A stretch of DNA of 62,105 nucleotides, taken from assembly GCA_030834695.1 (NCBI GenBank), contig JAUQXK010000079.1, forward strand, positions 1 through 62,105, given 5' to 3'. A program made the position numbers and the translations under genes. Within the stretch, counting starts at the first letter, position 1. Every line of letters begins with the position of its first letter. Shown in pieces: positions 1 through 7,739 of this stretch. The DNA comes from Desulfobacterales bacterium. GTDB taxonomy: Bacteria; Desulfobacterota; Desulfobacteria; Desulfobacterales; SpSt-501. The notes below the pieces were generated by a model. The model was not told the origin of the DNA. It saw only the letters and a program-made list of their open reading frames with translations, and did not search any database.

Positions 1-205
1 ATGATTCGGTCTATAAGCATACGCAAAACCGAAATAAATTGCATAATCGCACGGGCTTGCACGTGTTTTTTTACGGAAAACCCCTCCCCAAACAATTCAA
101 CGGGTTAACCGCGATTCACAATTCAAACCCAAAGGAACCCGGTGTTGCATTTCGATGTTAGTCGGAAGCCGAAAGGCGGCACTTCATACGACATTCGCGG
201 ACCGC

Positions 206-553
206 TCAAGCAGCCTGCAGCATGAATTCGACTTTAATCGCCTCGTAAGGGAATTCCACTCCGCCGCCCTCGGCCCGATCGAGCAGCCCGGCGTTGAGCA
301 GCGCCGTCACGTCTCCATGGACGGCTTTCACATCGCGACCGACGCGACGCGCGGCTTCGCGGATCGAAACCGGGCCGGCCCCGCACAATGCTTTCAGGAT
401 CTCCCAACGCTTGGCGGTCAGCACAGCCCAAAGCAACTCCGCTGTGGCGAAGCTGATTCGGGCCGCTTTGTGCCCTTTGCCTGTTTTCCAGCTCTCCACA
501 AAATCAGCCACGGAGTCAGCCGGACGGCGAACATCAAGAACCACGGTTTTCAC
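206..553 (-). CDS. Putative antitoxin, HTH DNA-binding protein (TumA / HVO_A0114-like)
   Basis: This 115-residue protein is probably the DNA-binding antitoxin of a type II toxin-antitoxin pair. Residues about 45-100 read as a winged helix-turn-helix: a helical stretch with the words KRWEILKALCGAGP and SIREAARRVGRDVKAV, then a wing ending in FPYEAIKVEF. That layout is typical of the HVO_A0114-type putative DNA-binding proteins that accompany TumE toxins. The start is a GTG preceded by a good GAGAGGTGG ribosome binding site. The gene overlaps the upstream toxin-like gene by 20 nt, so the two are probably translationally coupled, toxin first. Such antitoxins usually repress their own operon, which is inferred here and not shown. 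It could instead be an unrelated MarR-like regulator, but the partner makes the antitoxin role most likely. Confidence 0.72.
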   Translation of the reverse strand: MKTVVLDVRRPADSVADFVESWKTGKGHKAARISFATAELLWAVLTAKRWEILKALCGAGPVSIREAARRVGRDVKAVHGDVTALLNAGLLDRAEGGGVEFPYEAIKVEFMLQAA

Positions 554-830
554 GGTTCCACCTCTCTATGTCTCTCTGAAAATCGGCCACCAGCTTCTCA
601 GGATTTACAAAAGCGTATGCACTTTCTTTGTTGCCGAAATGCCGGTGGTCGCCTTTGCGGCTTTCGTTGTCGTAGCGCACGACACAGGCGCCCTTGAAGA
701 CATAAGCCAGGCGGTACTTGAATCGGTGCGTTGCGCCCTCGACTGGAATCGGCAGTTGCCACAGAACGAGTTCAGCGAAAGACGACTCGGAATAGACAAT
801 GCGTTCCCGGATCAGAAGCGCAGCTTCCAT
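534..830 (-). CDS. TumE-like toxin (DUF6516 family)
   Basis: This 98-residue protein resembles the TumE/DUF6516 family of small toxins. It has the family's beta-rich N-terminal half (LVLWQLPIPVEG, FKYRLAYV), the central YDNESRKGDHRH segment and the terminal phrase FVNPEKLVADFQRDI. The length is normal for the family. The GDHRH segment holds the conserved polar residues likely to matter for activity, but the biochemical target of the family is not known to me. It is the first gene of a two-gene unit and its 3' end overlaps the antitoxin gene by 20 nt. The 320 bp upstream is AT-rich relative to the rest of the window and should hold the promoter. The assignment rests on remembered family features and operon structure. 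Confidence 0.72.
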   Translation of the reverse strand: MEAALLIRERIVYSESSFAELVLWQLPIPVEGATHRFKYRLAYVFKGACVVRYDNESRKGDHRHFGNKESAYAFVNPEKLVADFQRDIERWNRENRGS

Positions 831-1151
831 GTTGGATATAATACCAACGCTGGTTAGCTGTTGTCAATAACTCCAACAAGGCGCAGAGGGAAACGGTTCG
901 CTCTATGTTTATGCTTATCAACTTATTTAAATTCCAACGAATTATTAATTTCGGATAATCCGTCATTTAGATAGAAATTATTTTCCTTTACTGTTCTCGA
1001 CCTGCCTCATCGAACAACGGGGCACCTGGATCAAATCTGAGCTTAATCAAAAATTATGCAGCAGCGGCACCTTGTTTCATCAGCAACGGTAGCATGTTCC
1101 ACTGAATAGGCCGATTTCTTTTCCCCATCTATCAGGATAACGTTATTCGGA
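831..1151. other. AT-rich intergenic stretch, no gene seen
   Basis: This stretch lies between the 3' end of the M28 peptidase gene and the start of the toxin-antitoxin unit, both on the minus strand. It is clearly richer in A and T than its surroundings, especially around 900-990. I see no convincing coding frame, RNA gene or terminator. It presumably contains the promoter of the toxin-antitoxin pair. Confidence 0.5.
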
Positions 1152-2039
1152 TCAACCTCCAAGCTCCACCAACGCGGCAAAAAGAGACGCCACCACATCG
1201 GCCATGACTTCCAAATTGAGAGTATCGATCGTGTCGGTTTCCTTGTGGTAGTTTTCGTTGCGGAAGAAGGCGGTGTCAGTGACCATCAGCGCTTTGAAGC
1301 CGTGCTGCCAGAAGGCGCTGTGGTCGGAGCGGTCGATGCCGCCGAATTGGCGGGGGGCGACCAGGGCCGAGGTCGGGGCGAGGCCCTGCCCGCGCATCGC
1401 GCGCGCGAGGGCGAGCACGGGGCGGTGGGAACGGAGGTCGCCGACGATCCCGATGAAGTCGCCGGTCTTCGGGTAGAAATGCCGCATCAGCCGCAGCGGG
1501 TATTTCTGGGGCTTGCGTTTGTCGAAGCACCCGATCATTTCCAGGGCGATCATGAAGGTTACGTTTTCGTTACGTTCCTTCAAGAGCCGGGCATACTGCA
1601 TGCTCCCCATGTAGTCCGAGCCGAACGAGGGCGATTCTTCGTTCACGAACGCAGCGAATTTGAAGCCGCCGGCGCAGCGGCTGTTTTTCAGCATCCGAGC
1701 CAGCTCCAGCAGCCCGGCCACGGCCGAGGCGTTGTCGTCAGCGCCGGGCGAGCCGGGAATGCTGTCGTAGTGCGCGCCGATCACAATGGATTGCGAGCGG
1801 GTCCCCTTTTTTTCGGCGATGATGTTGGAAACCGGCTTGCGGTAGGCCGTGTAGGTCTGGCGCCTCGGCGCGTAGCCGGCGGCGCCGAATTCGGACTCGA
1901 TGTACTGCGCGGCCCGCTCCAGCGAATCGCCGTTCCAAAGATGCCGCTCGCCGATGTCGACCGACAGATGGGTAACGTGGCGGCGGAGATTCTGCGTTAG
2001 AGTGCGCTTTTCCGGCGCGTTCATCGGCACCCGGTACAT
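1152..2039 (-). CDS. M28-family zinc metallopeptidase (aminopeptidase-like)
   Basis: This 295-residue protein is an M28-family aminopeptidase, a two-zinc hydrolase acting on peptides or related amides. Visible family signatures are the first zinc-ligand motif IGAHYDSIPGSPGADDN (His and Asp ligands), the acidic NEESPSFGSDYMGS segment with the catalytic Glu and a ligand Glu, EMIGCF with a further acidic ligand, and a late DRSDHSAFW with the last His. No signal peptide is visible, so it is probably cytoplasmic. The length is short for M28, consistent with a catalytic domain alone. Neither the ATG at 2039 nor the internal ATG at 2024 has a strong ribosome binding site, so the exact start is open. 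The gene stands alone: the next intact gene upstream belongs to the dsr operon, and the toxin-antitoxin pair downstream is unrelated. Confidence 0.88.
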   Translation of the reverse strand: MYRVPMNAPEKRTLTQNLRRHVTHLSVDIGERHLWNGDSLERAAQYIESEFGAAGYAPRRQTYTAYRKPVSNIIAEKKGTRSQSIVIGAHYDSIPGSPGADDNASAVAGLLELARMLKNSRCAGGFKFAAFVNEESPSFGSDYMGSMQYARLLKERNENVTFMIALEMIGCFDKRKPQKYPLRLMRHFYPKTGDFIGIVGDLRSHRPVLALARAMRGQGLAPTSALVAPRQFGGIDRSDHSAFWQHGFKALMVTDTAFFRNENYHKETDTIDTLNLEVMADVVASLFAALVELGG

Positions 2040-2110
2040 GCAAAAACGAATTCGAGTTTTACTTTATCATGTCAACACTATCGGCAAATTCATCATGATG
2101 AAATCACAAA

Positions 2111-2377
2111 TTACCCGAACGGGGCATGGCGTCGTATCGTTGTGGTTCGAACCATAGAAGAGGAGTTTTCTGGCATCAGCGAACACGCTCTTTGTGTCTT
2201 AATGAAGTCCGTTTCGAAATCCCCCTTCCCCCCTTTGCCAAAGGGGGAAAAGGAAAGAATGGCCGATCGATGCGCGTAGGAGCCGAATAAAATAACCTCC
2301 CGAATCGGAATCTCTTGTTCAAGCCGAGCAATAAAACCCCTGATGATTCCGTCTACCTGATTTTCGTGCAGAGCCAT
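2111..2377 (-). pseudogene. Truncated MNT-type nucleotidyltransferase, broken by a GGKGG-type repeat
   Basis: The first 40 or so residues read as the N-terminus of a small MNT-domain nucleotidyltransferase (IPIREVILFGSYAHRSA, the GSYA phosphate-binding turn). Such proteins are often the antitoxin half of HEPN/MNT pairs. Immediately afterwards, where the family should have the catalytic SDxD motif, the frame runs into SPFGKGGKGDF. That is the translation of a short G/C palindromic intergenic repeat at about 2218-2262, and what follows is not recognisable. The catalytic Asp pair is therefore missing and the gene is almost certainly dead. I could not find a HEPN partner in the 160 bp upstream. 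Confidence 0.6.
2218..2262. repeat. Short C-run/G-run palindrome (GGKGG-type intergenic repeat)
   Basis: A C-rich run is followed by the palindrome CCCCCTTTGCCAAAGGGGG and flanking purines. When translated in one frame it gives the SPFGKGGKGDF peptide seen in many broken small ORFs. A second, shorter example lies near 31864-31897. Here it interrupts the reading frame of the nucleotidyltransferase remnant. Confidence 0.6.
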
Positions 2378-2540
2378 TGAAATAACTTCTGTGTCTGGTC
2401 GTACAGGATTCTTGCCCTCTGGCTGTTGACTACCTCGGACAAGCTCTCCTTGATCGAAGGCGTTCCTATGAGTGTTGCGCAGTTACCCTATCATTTGCAA
2501 TTTTTATGGTCAATTCGGTTGCATCCGTCTCGCCAGCAGT

Positions 2541-2578
2541 AAAAAAAAGAGGGGTTCCTCGCTGCCGAGGAGCCCCTC
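2541..2578 (-). terminator. Rho-independent terminator of the dsr operon
   Basis: Read on the minus strand, a 13-bp stem (arms 2566-2578 and 2549-2561, about one mismatch) with a CTGC loop is followed directly by a run of T residues (complement of the A-run at 2541-2548). It lies 37 nt past the dsrP stop codon, so it closes the dsr transcript. Confidence 0.9.
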
Positions 2579-2614
2579 CTTGGTTTTCTAAAAGATAAAT
2601 GGGCGCCAGCCCTC

Positions 2615-3772
2615 TTATGCGCGCACTTCCTCCTTGACCGACACGGCGATCTTGAAGAGCAGCGTCAGGACCAGGAAGCCCAGCGCGTAGACCCCGATGG
2701 TGATCAGGCCCTCGAGCAGGGTCGGGATGTACTCGTTGATCTCGTGCAGCGGGTTGGGCACGAAACCGCCCGAGATCATGCCCATGCCCTTGTCGATCCA
2801 GCAGCCGAAGAAGACGCAGATGCAGCCCGCGATCAGCGTCAGCTCGTTTTTGCGGGTGACGGGGTTCACCAGCATGATGATCCCGATGACCATCAGCGTC
2901 ATCGAGGCCCACATCCACGGCACGTAGGCCCCGTGGCCGTGCAGGCCGACGAACAGGTACTTGAGATGGTCCATGTGCTCGGGGATCTGGCTGTAGAAGG
3001 CGACGAAAACCTCGCAGAGTAGGAAGAACACGTTGATGCAGATGGCATAGGCCACGGTGACCGCAAGCGACTGGATCTGCTTCCAACCCGGGTCGAAGTT
3101 GCTGACCCGCCGGATGATGAGGCAGAGCAGGATCAGGAGCGCCGGCCCCGAGGCGAAGGCCGAGGACAGAAAGCGCGGGGCCAGGACGGCAGTCAGCCAA
3201 AAGCCGCGGCCGGGCAGGCCGCAGTAGAGATAGGCCGTGACCGTGTGGATGCTGACAGCCCAGGGGATCGAGATGTAGATCAAGGGCTTGAGCCAGCTCT
3301 GGTAGTGAACCCCCTGCCGTTCGGCTTCGAGCACGTTCCAGCCGATGATGAGGTTCAGGAACAGGTAGCCGTTCAGCACGACCGTGTCCCAGAACAGCAC
3401 CGAGTTCGGCGTGGGATAGAGCAGGACGTTCATGACCCGCATGGGCTGGCCGAGGTCCACCAGGATGAAGGTGATGCACATGACCACCGAGGCGATGGCC
3501 AGAAATTCGCCCAGGATCGTCACCTTGCCGTAGGCCTTGTAGTCGTGCAGGTAGTAGGGCAGCACCACCATGACGCCCCCGGCGGCCACCCCGACCAGGA
3601 AGGTGAAGTTGGCGATATAAAAGCCCCAGGAGACGTCCCGGTTCATGCCCGTGATGCCCAATCCGAAGTCCAGCTGCTTCAGGTAGACTAGGAAGCCGAT
3701 CCCGACCAGCCCCAGCAGCAGGGCCAGCCATCCGTAGTATCGCTTGGTTCCTTTGATCGCTAATTCAAGCAT
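2615..3772 (-). CDS. dsrP: DsrP, NrfD-family membrane subunit of the DsrMKJOP complex
   Basis: This 385-residue polytopic membrane protein belongs to the NrfD/PsrC family and is the quinone-interacting subunit of the DsrMKJOP redox complex. About ten hydrophobic helices can be counted from WLALLLGLVGIGFL near residue 15 to YALGFLVLTLLFKI near residue 370. Its N-terminal neighbour is the ferredoxin-like DsrO, the usual partner for NrfD proteins. The start ATG follows a GAGGTGA ribosome binding site and the gene begins 9 nt after dsrO ends. It is the last gene of the operon and is followed by a strong terminator. In sulfate reducers the complex is thought to pass electrons from the menaquinone pool towards DsrC trisulfide. 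That is family knowledge; the order dsrM-K-J-O-P is seen directly. Confidence 0.95.
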   Translation of the reverse strand: MLELAIKGTKRYYGWLALLLGLVGIGFLVYLKQLDFGLGITGMNRDVSWGFYIANFTFLVGVAAGGVMVVLPYYLHDYKAYGKVTILGEFLAIASVVMCITFILVDLGQPMRVMNVLLYPTPNSVLFWDTVVLNGYLFLNLIIGWNVLEAERQGVHYQSWLKPLIYISIPWAVSIHTVTAYLYCGLPGRGFWLTAVLAPRFLSSAFASGPALLILLCLIIRRVSNFDPGWKQIQSLAVTVAYAICINVFFLLCEVFVAFYSQIPEHMDHLKYLFVGLHGHGAYVPWMWASMTLMVIGIIMLVNPVTRKNELTLIAGCICVFFGCWIDKGMGMISGGFVPNPLHEINEYIPTLLEGLITIGVYALGFLVLTLLFKIAVSVKEEVRA

Positions 3773-3781
3773 GGGTCACCT

Positions 3782-4567
3782 CTATACGATATAGTAGACC
3801 GCCGGCTCGGTTCCCAGATTCACCTTGCGCCGAATGGTAAAGTTGGTTTTGATCAGTTCCCGGACCTCGGATTTCTCGTCGAAGAGGTCCCCGAACTTCA
3901 GCTTGCCCGCCGAAGCTTCCACACAGGCCGGCAGCTTGCCCTCGGCCAGGCGCTCGTTGCAGAAGTTGCACTTCTCGACGACGCCCTTCATGCGCGTGGG
4001 GAACAGCTGATTGGTCTCCTTGACGAAGGGCCGCGGGTCCCGGTAGTTGAAGCTGCGCGCGCCGAAGGGGCAGGCCGCCATGCAGAACCGGCAGCCGATG
4101 CAGCGATGGAAGTCCATCATCACGATACCGTCGGAGGGCCGTTTGAAGGTCGCCTTGGTGGGGCAGGCGCGCACGCAGGGCGGGTTTTCGCAATGGTTGC
4201 AGAGCACCAGGAACGGCCGGTGGGCGATCTCCTCGGAGATGAACCGCGTGGAGGTGGTGCCGGTGAAGGCGTGTTCGAAGTGGGTCGACCAGATCCACTT
4301 GATCTCCCAGCGTTTGAAATCGATCTTGGGAACGTTGTGGATCTTGTGACAGGCCTCGATCAGCGGCAGGACATCGTCTTCCTTCTTGAACTGCCGGGTG
4401 TCGATCACCATGGCCCACTGCTTGGCGGTCAGGGCCTCTTTGGCGGTGCCGATCTTAGGTTCGGCCGCGGGCGGTCCGGCGGCCAGGGCGTCGAGCACCG
4501 GCGGCGCCGAAAGTGCGGCAGCCGAAAGCCCCAGTAACTGTAGCACACGACGTCTGCTGGTATCCAT
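3782..4567 (-). CDS. dsrO: DsrO, periplasmic ferredoxin-like iron-sulfur subunit
   Basis: DsrO is the periplasmic electron-transfer subunit that pairs with DsrP. The chosen ATG gives 261 residues beginning with a twin-arginine signal (SRRRVLQLLGLSAAAL), so the protein should be exported folded by Tat. Cysteine clusters for [4Fe-4S] centres are visible: CNHCENPPCVRACP, CIGCRFCMAACP and CNFCNERLAEGKLPAC. An upstream in-frame ATG would bury the Tat motif behind 24 residues, which argues for the start at 4567. That ATG overlaps the dsrJ stop codon by one base (TGATG), indicating coupled translation. The N-terminal ligand arrangement matches the DsrO/HmcB/NrfC type ferredoxins. Confidence 0.95.
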   Translation of the reverse strand: MDTSRRRVLQLLGLSAAALSAPPVLDALAAGPPAAEPKIGTAKEALTAKQWAMVIDTRQFKKEDDVLPLIEACHKIHNVPKIDFKRWEIKWIWSTHFEHAFTGTTSTRFISEEIAHRPFLVLCNHCENPPCVRACPTKATFKRPSDGIVMMDFHRCIGCRFCMAACPFGARSFNYRDPRPFVKETNQLFPTRMKGVVEKCNFCNERLAEGKLPACVEASAGKLKFGDLFDEKSEVRELIKTNFTIRRKVNLGTEPAVYYIV

Positions 4568-4962
4568 CACGATTTCTCCTTCGGGGGTTCGATATGGCAG
4601 TCCCAACAATACGGCCGGACGGATGCATAGTTGTGGCATTTATCGCAGAAATCGGCCTTGTTGGAATGGCAGTCCAGGCAGGTGTTGGAAAGGCTCATGA
4701 CGAACGACTTGCCCTTGGGGTTGGTGTAGATCCGCTGGCCTTCCCGCACCACGACCTCGCGCCACAGGTCGAGGATCTGCATGTGCTCGGCCTTCATGTA
4801 CTCCTTGGAGAGCACGCACTCCTTCGCCGCCTTGGCCTTGTCCGTGAGTTTGATTTCGGGCGGCGGCACCGCCTTGCCCCGGTTGTACCAGAAGGGGAAC
4901 AAGACGATGATCAGGAAAACGACCAGCCCCGTGATGATCCATTTCTTGTCATTCATCGGCAT
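4567..4962 (-). CDS. dsrJ: DsrJ, triheme cytochrome c subunit
   Basis: DsrJ is a 131-residue membrane-anchored triheme c-type cytochrome on the periplasmic side of the Dsr complex. Residues 8-25 form a single hydrophobic anchor (an uncleaved signal). Three heme-binding motifs are present: CLDCH at 95-99, CDKCH at 106-110 and CWDCH at 119-123. A further cysteine at residue 49 in the KECVLS context corresponds to the conserved Cys known in this family as the distal ligand of an unusual His/Cys heme. The gene overlaps the end of dsrK by 14 nt and the start of dsrO by one base. The length is typical for the family. Confidence 0.95.
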   Translation of the reverse strand: MPMNDKKWIITGLVVFLIIVLFPFWYNRGKAVPPPEIKLTDKAKAAKECVLSKEYMKAEHMQILDLWREVVVREGQRIYTNPKGKSFVMSLSNTCLDCHSNKADFCDKCHNYASVRPYCWDCHIEPPKEKS

Positions 4963-6595
4963 TGCCCTCCGATTGAGCCTTGAGGTCTTCGATCTCTTCG
5001 CCGCGCAGGTTGGTGGAACGTTCGTTCTGGCCGGACAGGTTCAGGGCGTTTGCCACCATTTCGTGCACGCCCGTGACCTGCACGCCCGGCGCCCAGTAGT
5101 CCACTAAGGTCGGCAGCACCGCCCGGTCGATGGCGCAGATGGTGGCGAGCATGTTGACGCCGTAGCTGTCCTGTACGTGCTTGACGGCGTTGCCCCTCGG
5201 CAGGCCGCCCGCCAGGCGCAGCTCCATGTTCTCGCCGGCGTTCAGGCCGGACCCGCTGCCGCAGCAGAAAGTCTGCTCGCGGATCGTGTTCGGCGGCATT
5301 TCATAGAAGTGGTTGCAGACGTTCTGAATCACGTAACGCGGCTCTTCGAACAGGCCCATGCCGCGCGCGGGATTGCAGGAGTCGTGGTAAGTGACCTTCA
5401 TATAGTCATTGCGGCTGGGGGTCAGATCGAGCTTGCCGTTGCGGATCAGATCGGCGGTAAACTCGGTGATGTGTACCATTTTGTTGGACCGGGCCTGCTC
5501 GAAGCGCGTGCCGGTGATCGGGTTGACCGGCACATCGAGGAAATCCGCCGGCCCGTTCATCGTGTCCATGTACTGGTTGATCACCCGCCACATGTGGCCG
5601 CATTCGCCGCCCAGGATCCACTTGACCTTGAGGCGCTTGGCCTCGGCGTACATCTTGCTGTTCAGCCGCTTCATGGTCTCGTGCGAGGTGAAGAAGCCGA
5701 AGTTGCCGCCCTCCGAGGCGTAGGTGCTCCAGGTGATGTCCAGTCCGTATTTTTCCTCGAGATAGTGGAACAACATCATGTAGCCCATGGCGGTATAGGT
5801 GCCCGGGTCGGCGAAGACGTCGCCGGAGGGGGTGATGAACAGGATGTCGGCCCCCTTTTTCATATACTTGGGCTTGACCCGCACGCCGGTTTTCTCCTCG
5901 ATATCGTCGACGAAGAAGTCCAGCATGTCTTTGAAGGCGTGCGGCTGGATGCCCAGGTGGTTGCCGTTCATGTAACAGTTGGACACCGGGGTGGCGATCC
6001 AGTCGATGTTGAGCCCCAGCAGATTGAGCAGCTCGCGGCCCATGATGGTGATCTCGGCGGTGTCAATCCCGTAGGGGCAGAACAGCGAGCAGCGGCGGCA
6101 CTCGGAACATTGAAACAGGTAGTACCACCATTCCTTGAGCACGTTCACGCTCATGGGCCGGGCGCCGTTGAGCTTGCCGAGGATCTTGCCCATGCGGCTG
6201 AAGTCGTTGCGGTAGACCGAGCGCAGCAGCTCGGCTCGCAGGACGGGCATGTTCTTGGGGTCGCCGGTGCCTATGAAGTAATGGCATTTGTCGGCGCAGG
6301 CGCCGCAGCGCACGCAGATGTCCATGAAGACCTTGAAGGAGCGGAAGCGCTCCAGGCGCTCCTTGAAGCCCTCGTGGATGATCTGCTGCCAGTTCTCCGG
6401 CAGCTTCCAGTCTTCATCCGTGGGGTTCCATGGCCGGGCATTGGGAAGCCCCAGAGTGGCCACGCTCTTGGGGTTGGAGGCGTAGCAGTACATCCCTTTA
6501 CGGATCTCGACCGGGGTGTCCATCCAGTCGGCCCGGGGGGGCTGGTAGTTGAGCTGGTCCAGTACGTCTTTGGGTTTCGGTTTCGCTTCAGCCAT
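4949..6595 (-). CDS. dsrK: DsrK, HdrD-like iron-sulfur catalytic subunit
   Basis: DsrK is the 548-residue cytoplasmic subunit related to heterodisulfide reductase HdrD and is thought to reduce the DsrC trisulfide. Two ferredoxin-type [4Fe-4S] motifs are visible, C94-C97-C100-C104 (CVRCGACADKC) and C163-C166-C169-C173 (CSECRRCSLFC). The C-terminal half has the CCG-type signature of the special catalytic cluster (HDSCNPARG and TFCCGSGSG). A GGGAAGGAG ribosome binding site precedes the ATG, and the dsrM stop is only 3 nt upstream. Membrane attachment is expected through DsrM. All the cysteine motifs I would expect are intact, so the enzyme should be functional. Confidence 0.96.
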   Translation of the reverse strand: MAEAKPKPKDVLDQLNYQPPRADWMDTPVEIRKGMYCYASNPKSVATLGLPNARPWNPTDEDWKLPENWQQIIHEGFKERLERFRSFKVFMDICVRCGACADKCHYFIGTGDPKNMPVLRAELLRSVYRNDFSRMGKILGKLNGARPMSVNVLKEWWYYLFQCSECRRCSLFCPYGIDTAEITIMGRELLNLLGLNIDWIATPVSNCYMNGNHLGIQPHAFKDMLDFFVDDIEEKTGVRVKPKYMKKGADILFITPSGDVFADPGTYTAMGYMMLFHYLEEKYGLDITWSTYASEGGNFGFFTSHETMKRLNSKMYAEAKRLKVKWILGGECGHMWRVINQYMDTMNGPADFLDVPVNPITGTRFEQARSNKMVHITEFTADLIRNGKLDLTPSRNDYMKVTYHDSCNPARGMGLFEEPRYVIQNVCNHFYEMPPNTIREQTFCCGSGSGLNAGENMELRLAGGLPRGNAVKHVQDSYGVNMLATICAIDRAVLPTLVDYWAPGVQVTGVHEMVANALNLSGQNERSTNLRGEEIEDLKAQSEGNADE

Positions 6596-6598
6596 GTC

Positions 6599-7654
6599 TT
6601 ACTCCTTCCCTGCCGCCGTTTCCGCAGCGGCTTCGAGCGGCTTATCTACAGGCAGCCCGGCCTCGACCATTTTTTCCCTAAATTCCTCTTCGTATTCATC
6701 GTACGAGTGAACGTGAACGGGGTAGTTCCACGGGTTGACGTGGCGATAGGCCCGCGTGTTGCCTAGCATGTTGCGGGTGGGGCTTAAAAAGATCCCACCC
6801 AGATGCATGAGCTTGCTAAAGGGGAAATAGGCAAGCAGGGTGCAGACGAAGAACAGGTGGATGTAAAAGATGGCGCCGATCCCATCCGGAACCGTTGGGT
6901 GCAGGGTCACCAGCCCCAGGGTCAGCTGCTTGGCGGCGTTGATGTCGATCTTGGCGACGTAGCGCATCATGATGCCGGTGAAGGCGATGCCGAAGATCAG
7001 GATCAGCGGGAAATAATCCGAGGCGAGCGAGATGTAGCGCACCGAAGGGATGACGATGCGCCGCACCGCCAGGTAGACCACCGCGGCGAGCAGCACAATG
7101 CCGGACAGGTAGACGGCCGGCAGGCCGAACTGGAACTGGGGGTAGATGATTTCGATCCGGAAGAAGCTGTCGACGGTCTCCAGCATCTGCAGGCACCAGG
7201 GAACCGGCTCCAGGAAGAAGCGCATGTGCCGCAGGACCACCGTCAGGAACGCATAGTGGAACGCCAGCGCCCCCACCCACAGGAAGATTTCCAGCTGGTA
7301 GAAGAGCTTACCCTCCTTGAGCTTCATGCGGGTGTTGCGGAACAGCGAGCGGAAGGCGAACACCTCGAGCACCATGCGCATGAACACCCCGAATTTGCTG
7401 GAAGGATTGTCGAGCTTCGCGTCCTGGATCCAATCGAAGGATTTCGCCTGGCCGCCGGTGGTGGGAATGGCGAACGGAACGGCCGATCGCGACCAGCCCA
7501 GCACTTTGCGCGTGAAGCCCACGACGAAAATAAGCACCGCCAGGTAGGGAACGGCCACTCCGAAGAGCCACTGCAGGCCGATGGAAGCCCCTATCCAGGC
7601 GATCAGGAAAAGAACCAGCACGGCAATGAATGCGAACATGTACTTTCTGTTCAT
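6599..7654 (-). CDS. dsrM: DsrM, cytochrome b membrane subunit
   Basis: DsrM is the 351-residue NarI-like cytochrome b subunit that carries electrons through the membrane to DsrK. Roughly six hydrophobic helices are visible, starting with MFAFIAVLVLFLIAWIGASI at the N-terminus. Histidines suited to heme b occur in the helices around FHYAFLTVVLRHMRFF and IHLFFVCTLLAYFPFSKLMH. The latter is the phrase also found in NarI-type proteins. The start is an ATG after a GAGGTG ribosome binding site. It is the first gene of dsrMKJOP, and the 85 bp separating it from the RsbRD-like gene contain a perfect inverted repeat, so dsrM may have its own regulation. Confidence 0.95.
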   Translation of the reverse strand: MNRKYMFAFIAVLVLFLIAWIGASIGLQWLFGVAVPYLAVLIFVVGFTRKVLGWSRSAVPFAIPTTGGQAKSFDWIQDAKLDNPSSKFGVFMRMVLEVFAFRSLFRNTRMKLKEGKLFYQLEIFLWVGALAFHYAFLTVVLRHMRFFLEPVPWCLQMLETVDSFFRIEIIYPQFQFGLPAVYLSGIVLLAAVVYLAVRRIVIPSVRYISLASDYFPLILIFGIAFTGIMMRYVAKIDINAAKQLTLGLVTLHPTVPDGIGAIFYIHLFFVCTLLAYFPFSKLMHLGGIFLSPTRNMLGNTRAYRHVNPWNYPVHVHSYDEYEEEFREKMVEAGLPVDKPLEAAAETAAGKE

Positions 7655-7680
7655 CGATCAACACCTCGCAAACAAGCTGC

Positions 7681-7711
7681 GTTTCAACGGCCGCGGCCGG
7701 TCCGTTGAAAC
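7681..7711. promoter_or_regulatory. Perfect inverted repeat upstream of dsrM
   Basis: The arms GTTTCAACGG (7681-7690) and CCGTTGAAAC (7702-7711) are perfectly complementary around an 11-nt GC-rich spacer. The element sits 27 nt upstream of the dsrM start, between dsrM and the RsbRD-like gene. It has no T-run on either side, so it is not a classical terminator. It could be a repressor operator or an mRNA hairpin setting the ratio between the two cistrons. Confidence 0.5.
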
Positions 7712-7739
7712 GTCGCGGAATGTGGTTGACCCCAGGTCT

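Noticed and set aside
1245-2000. Long open frame on the plus strand over the M28 peptidase gene
   Set aside because: It is the antisense shadow of a clear M28 coding gene, with composition typical of a GC-rich opposite frame.
2140-2160. A GGTTCGAA word resembling a tRNA T-loop
   Set aside because: No cloverleaf can be built around it, and no other tRNA-like arms were found.
2466-3731. 421-codon open frame on the minus strand
   Set aside because: It overlaps dsrP in another frame and the text has no family features; it also runs through the terminator.
5177-6766. 529-codon open frame on the plus strand
   Set aside because: It lies entirely over dsrK and the end of dsrM and is rich in Val, His and Ala, as expected from an antisense frame.
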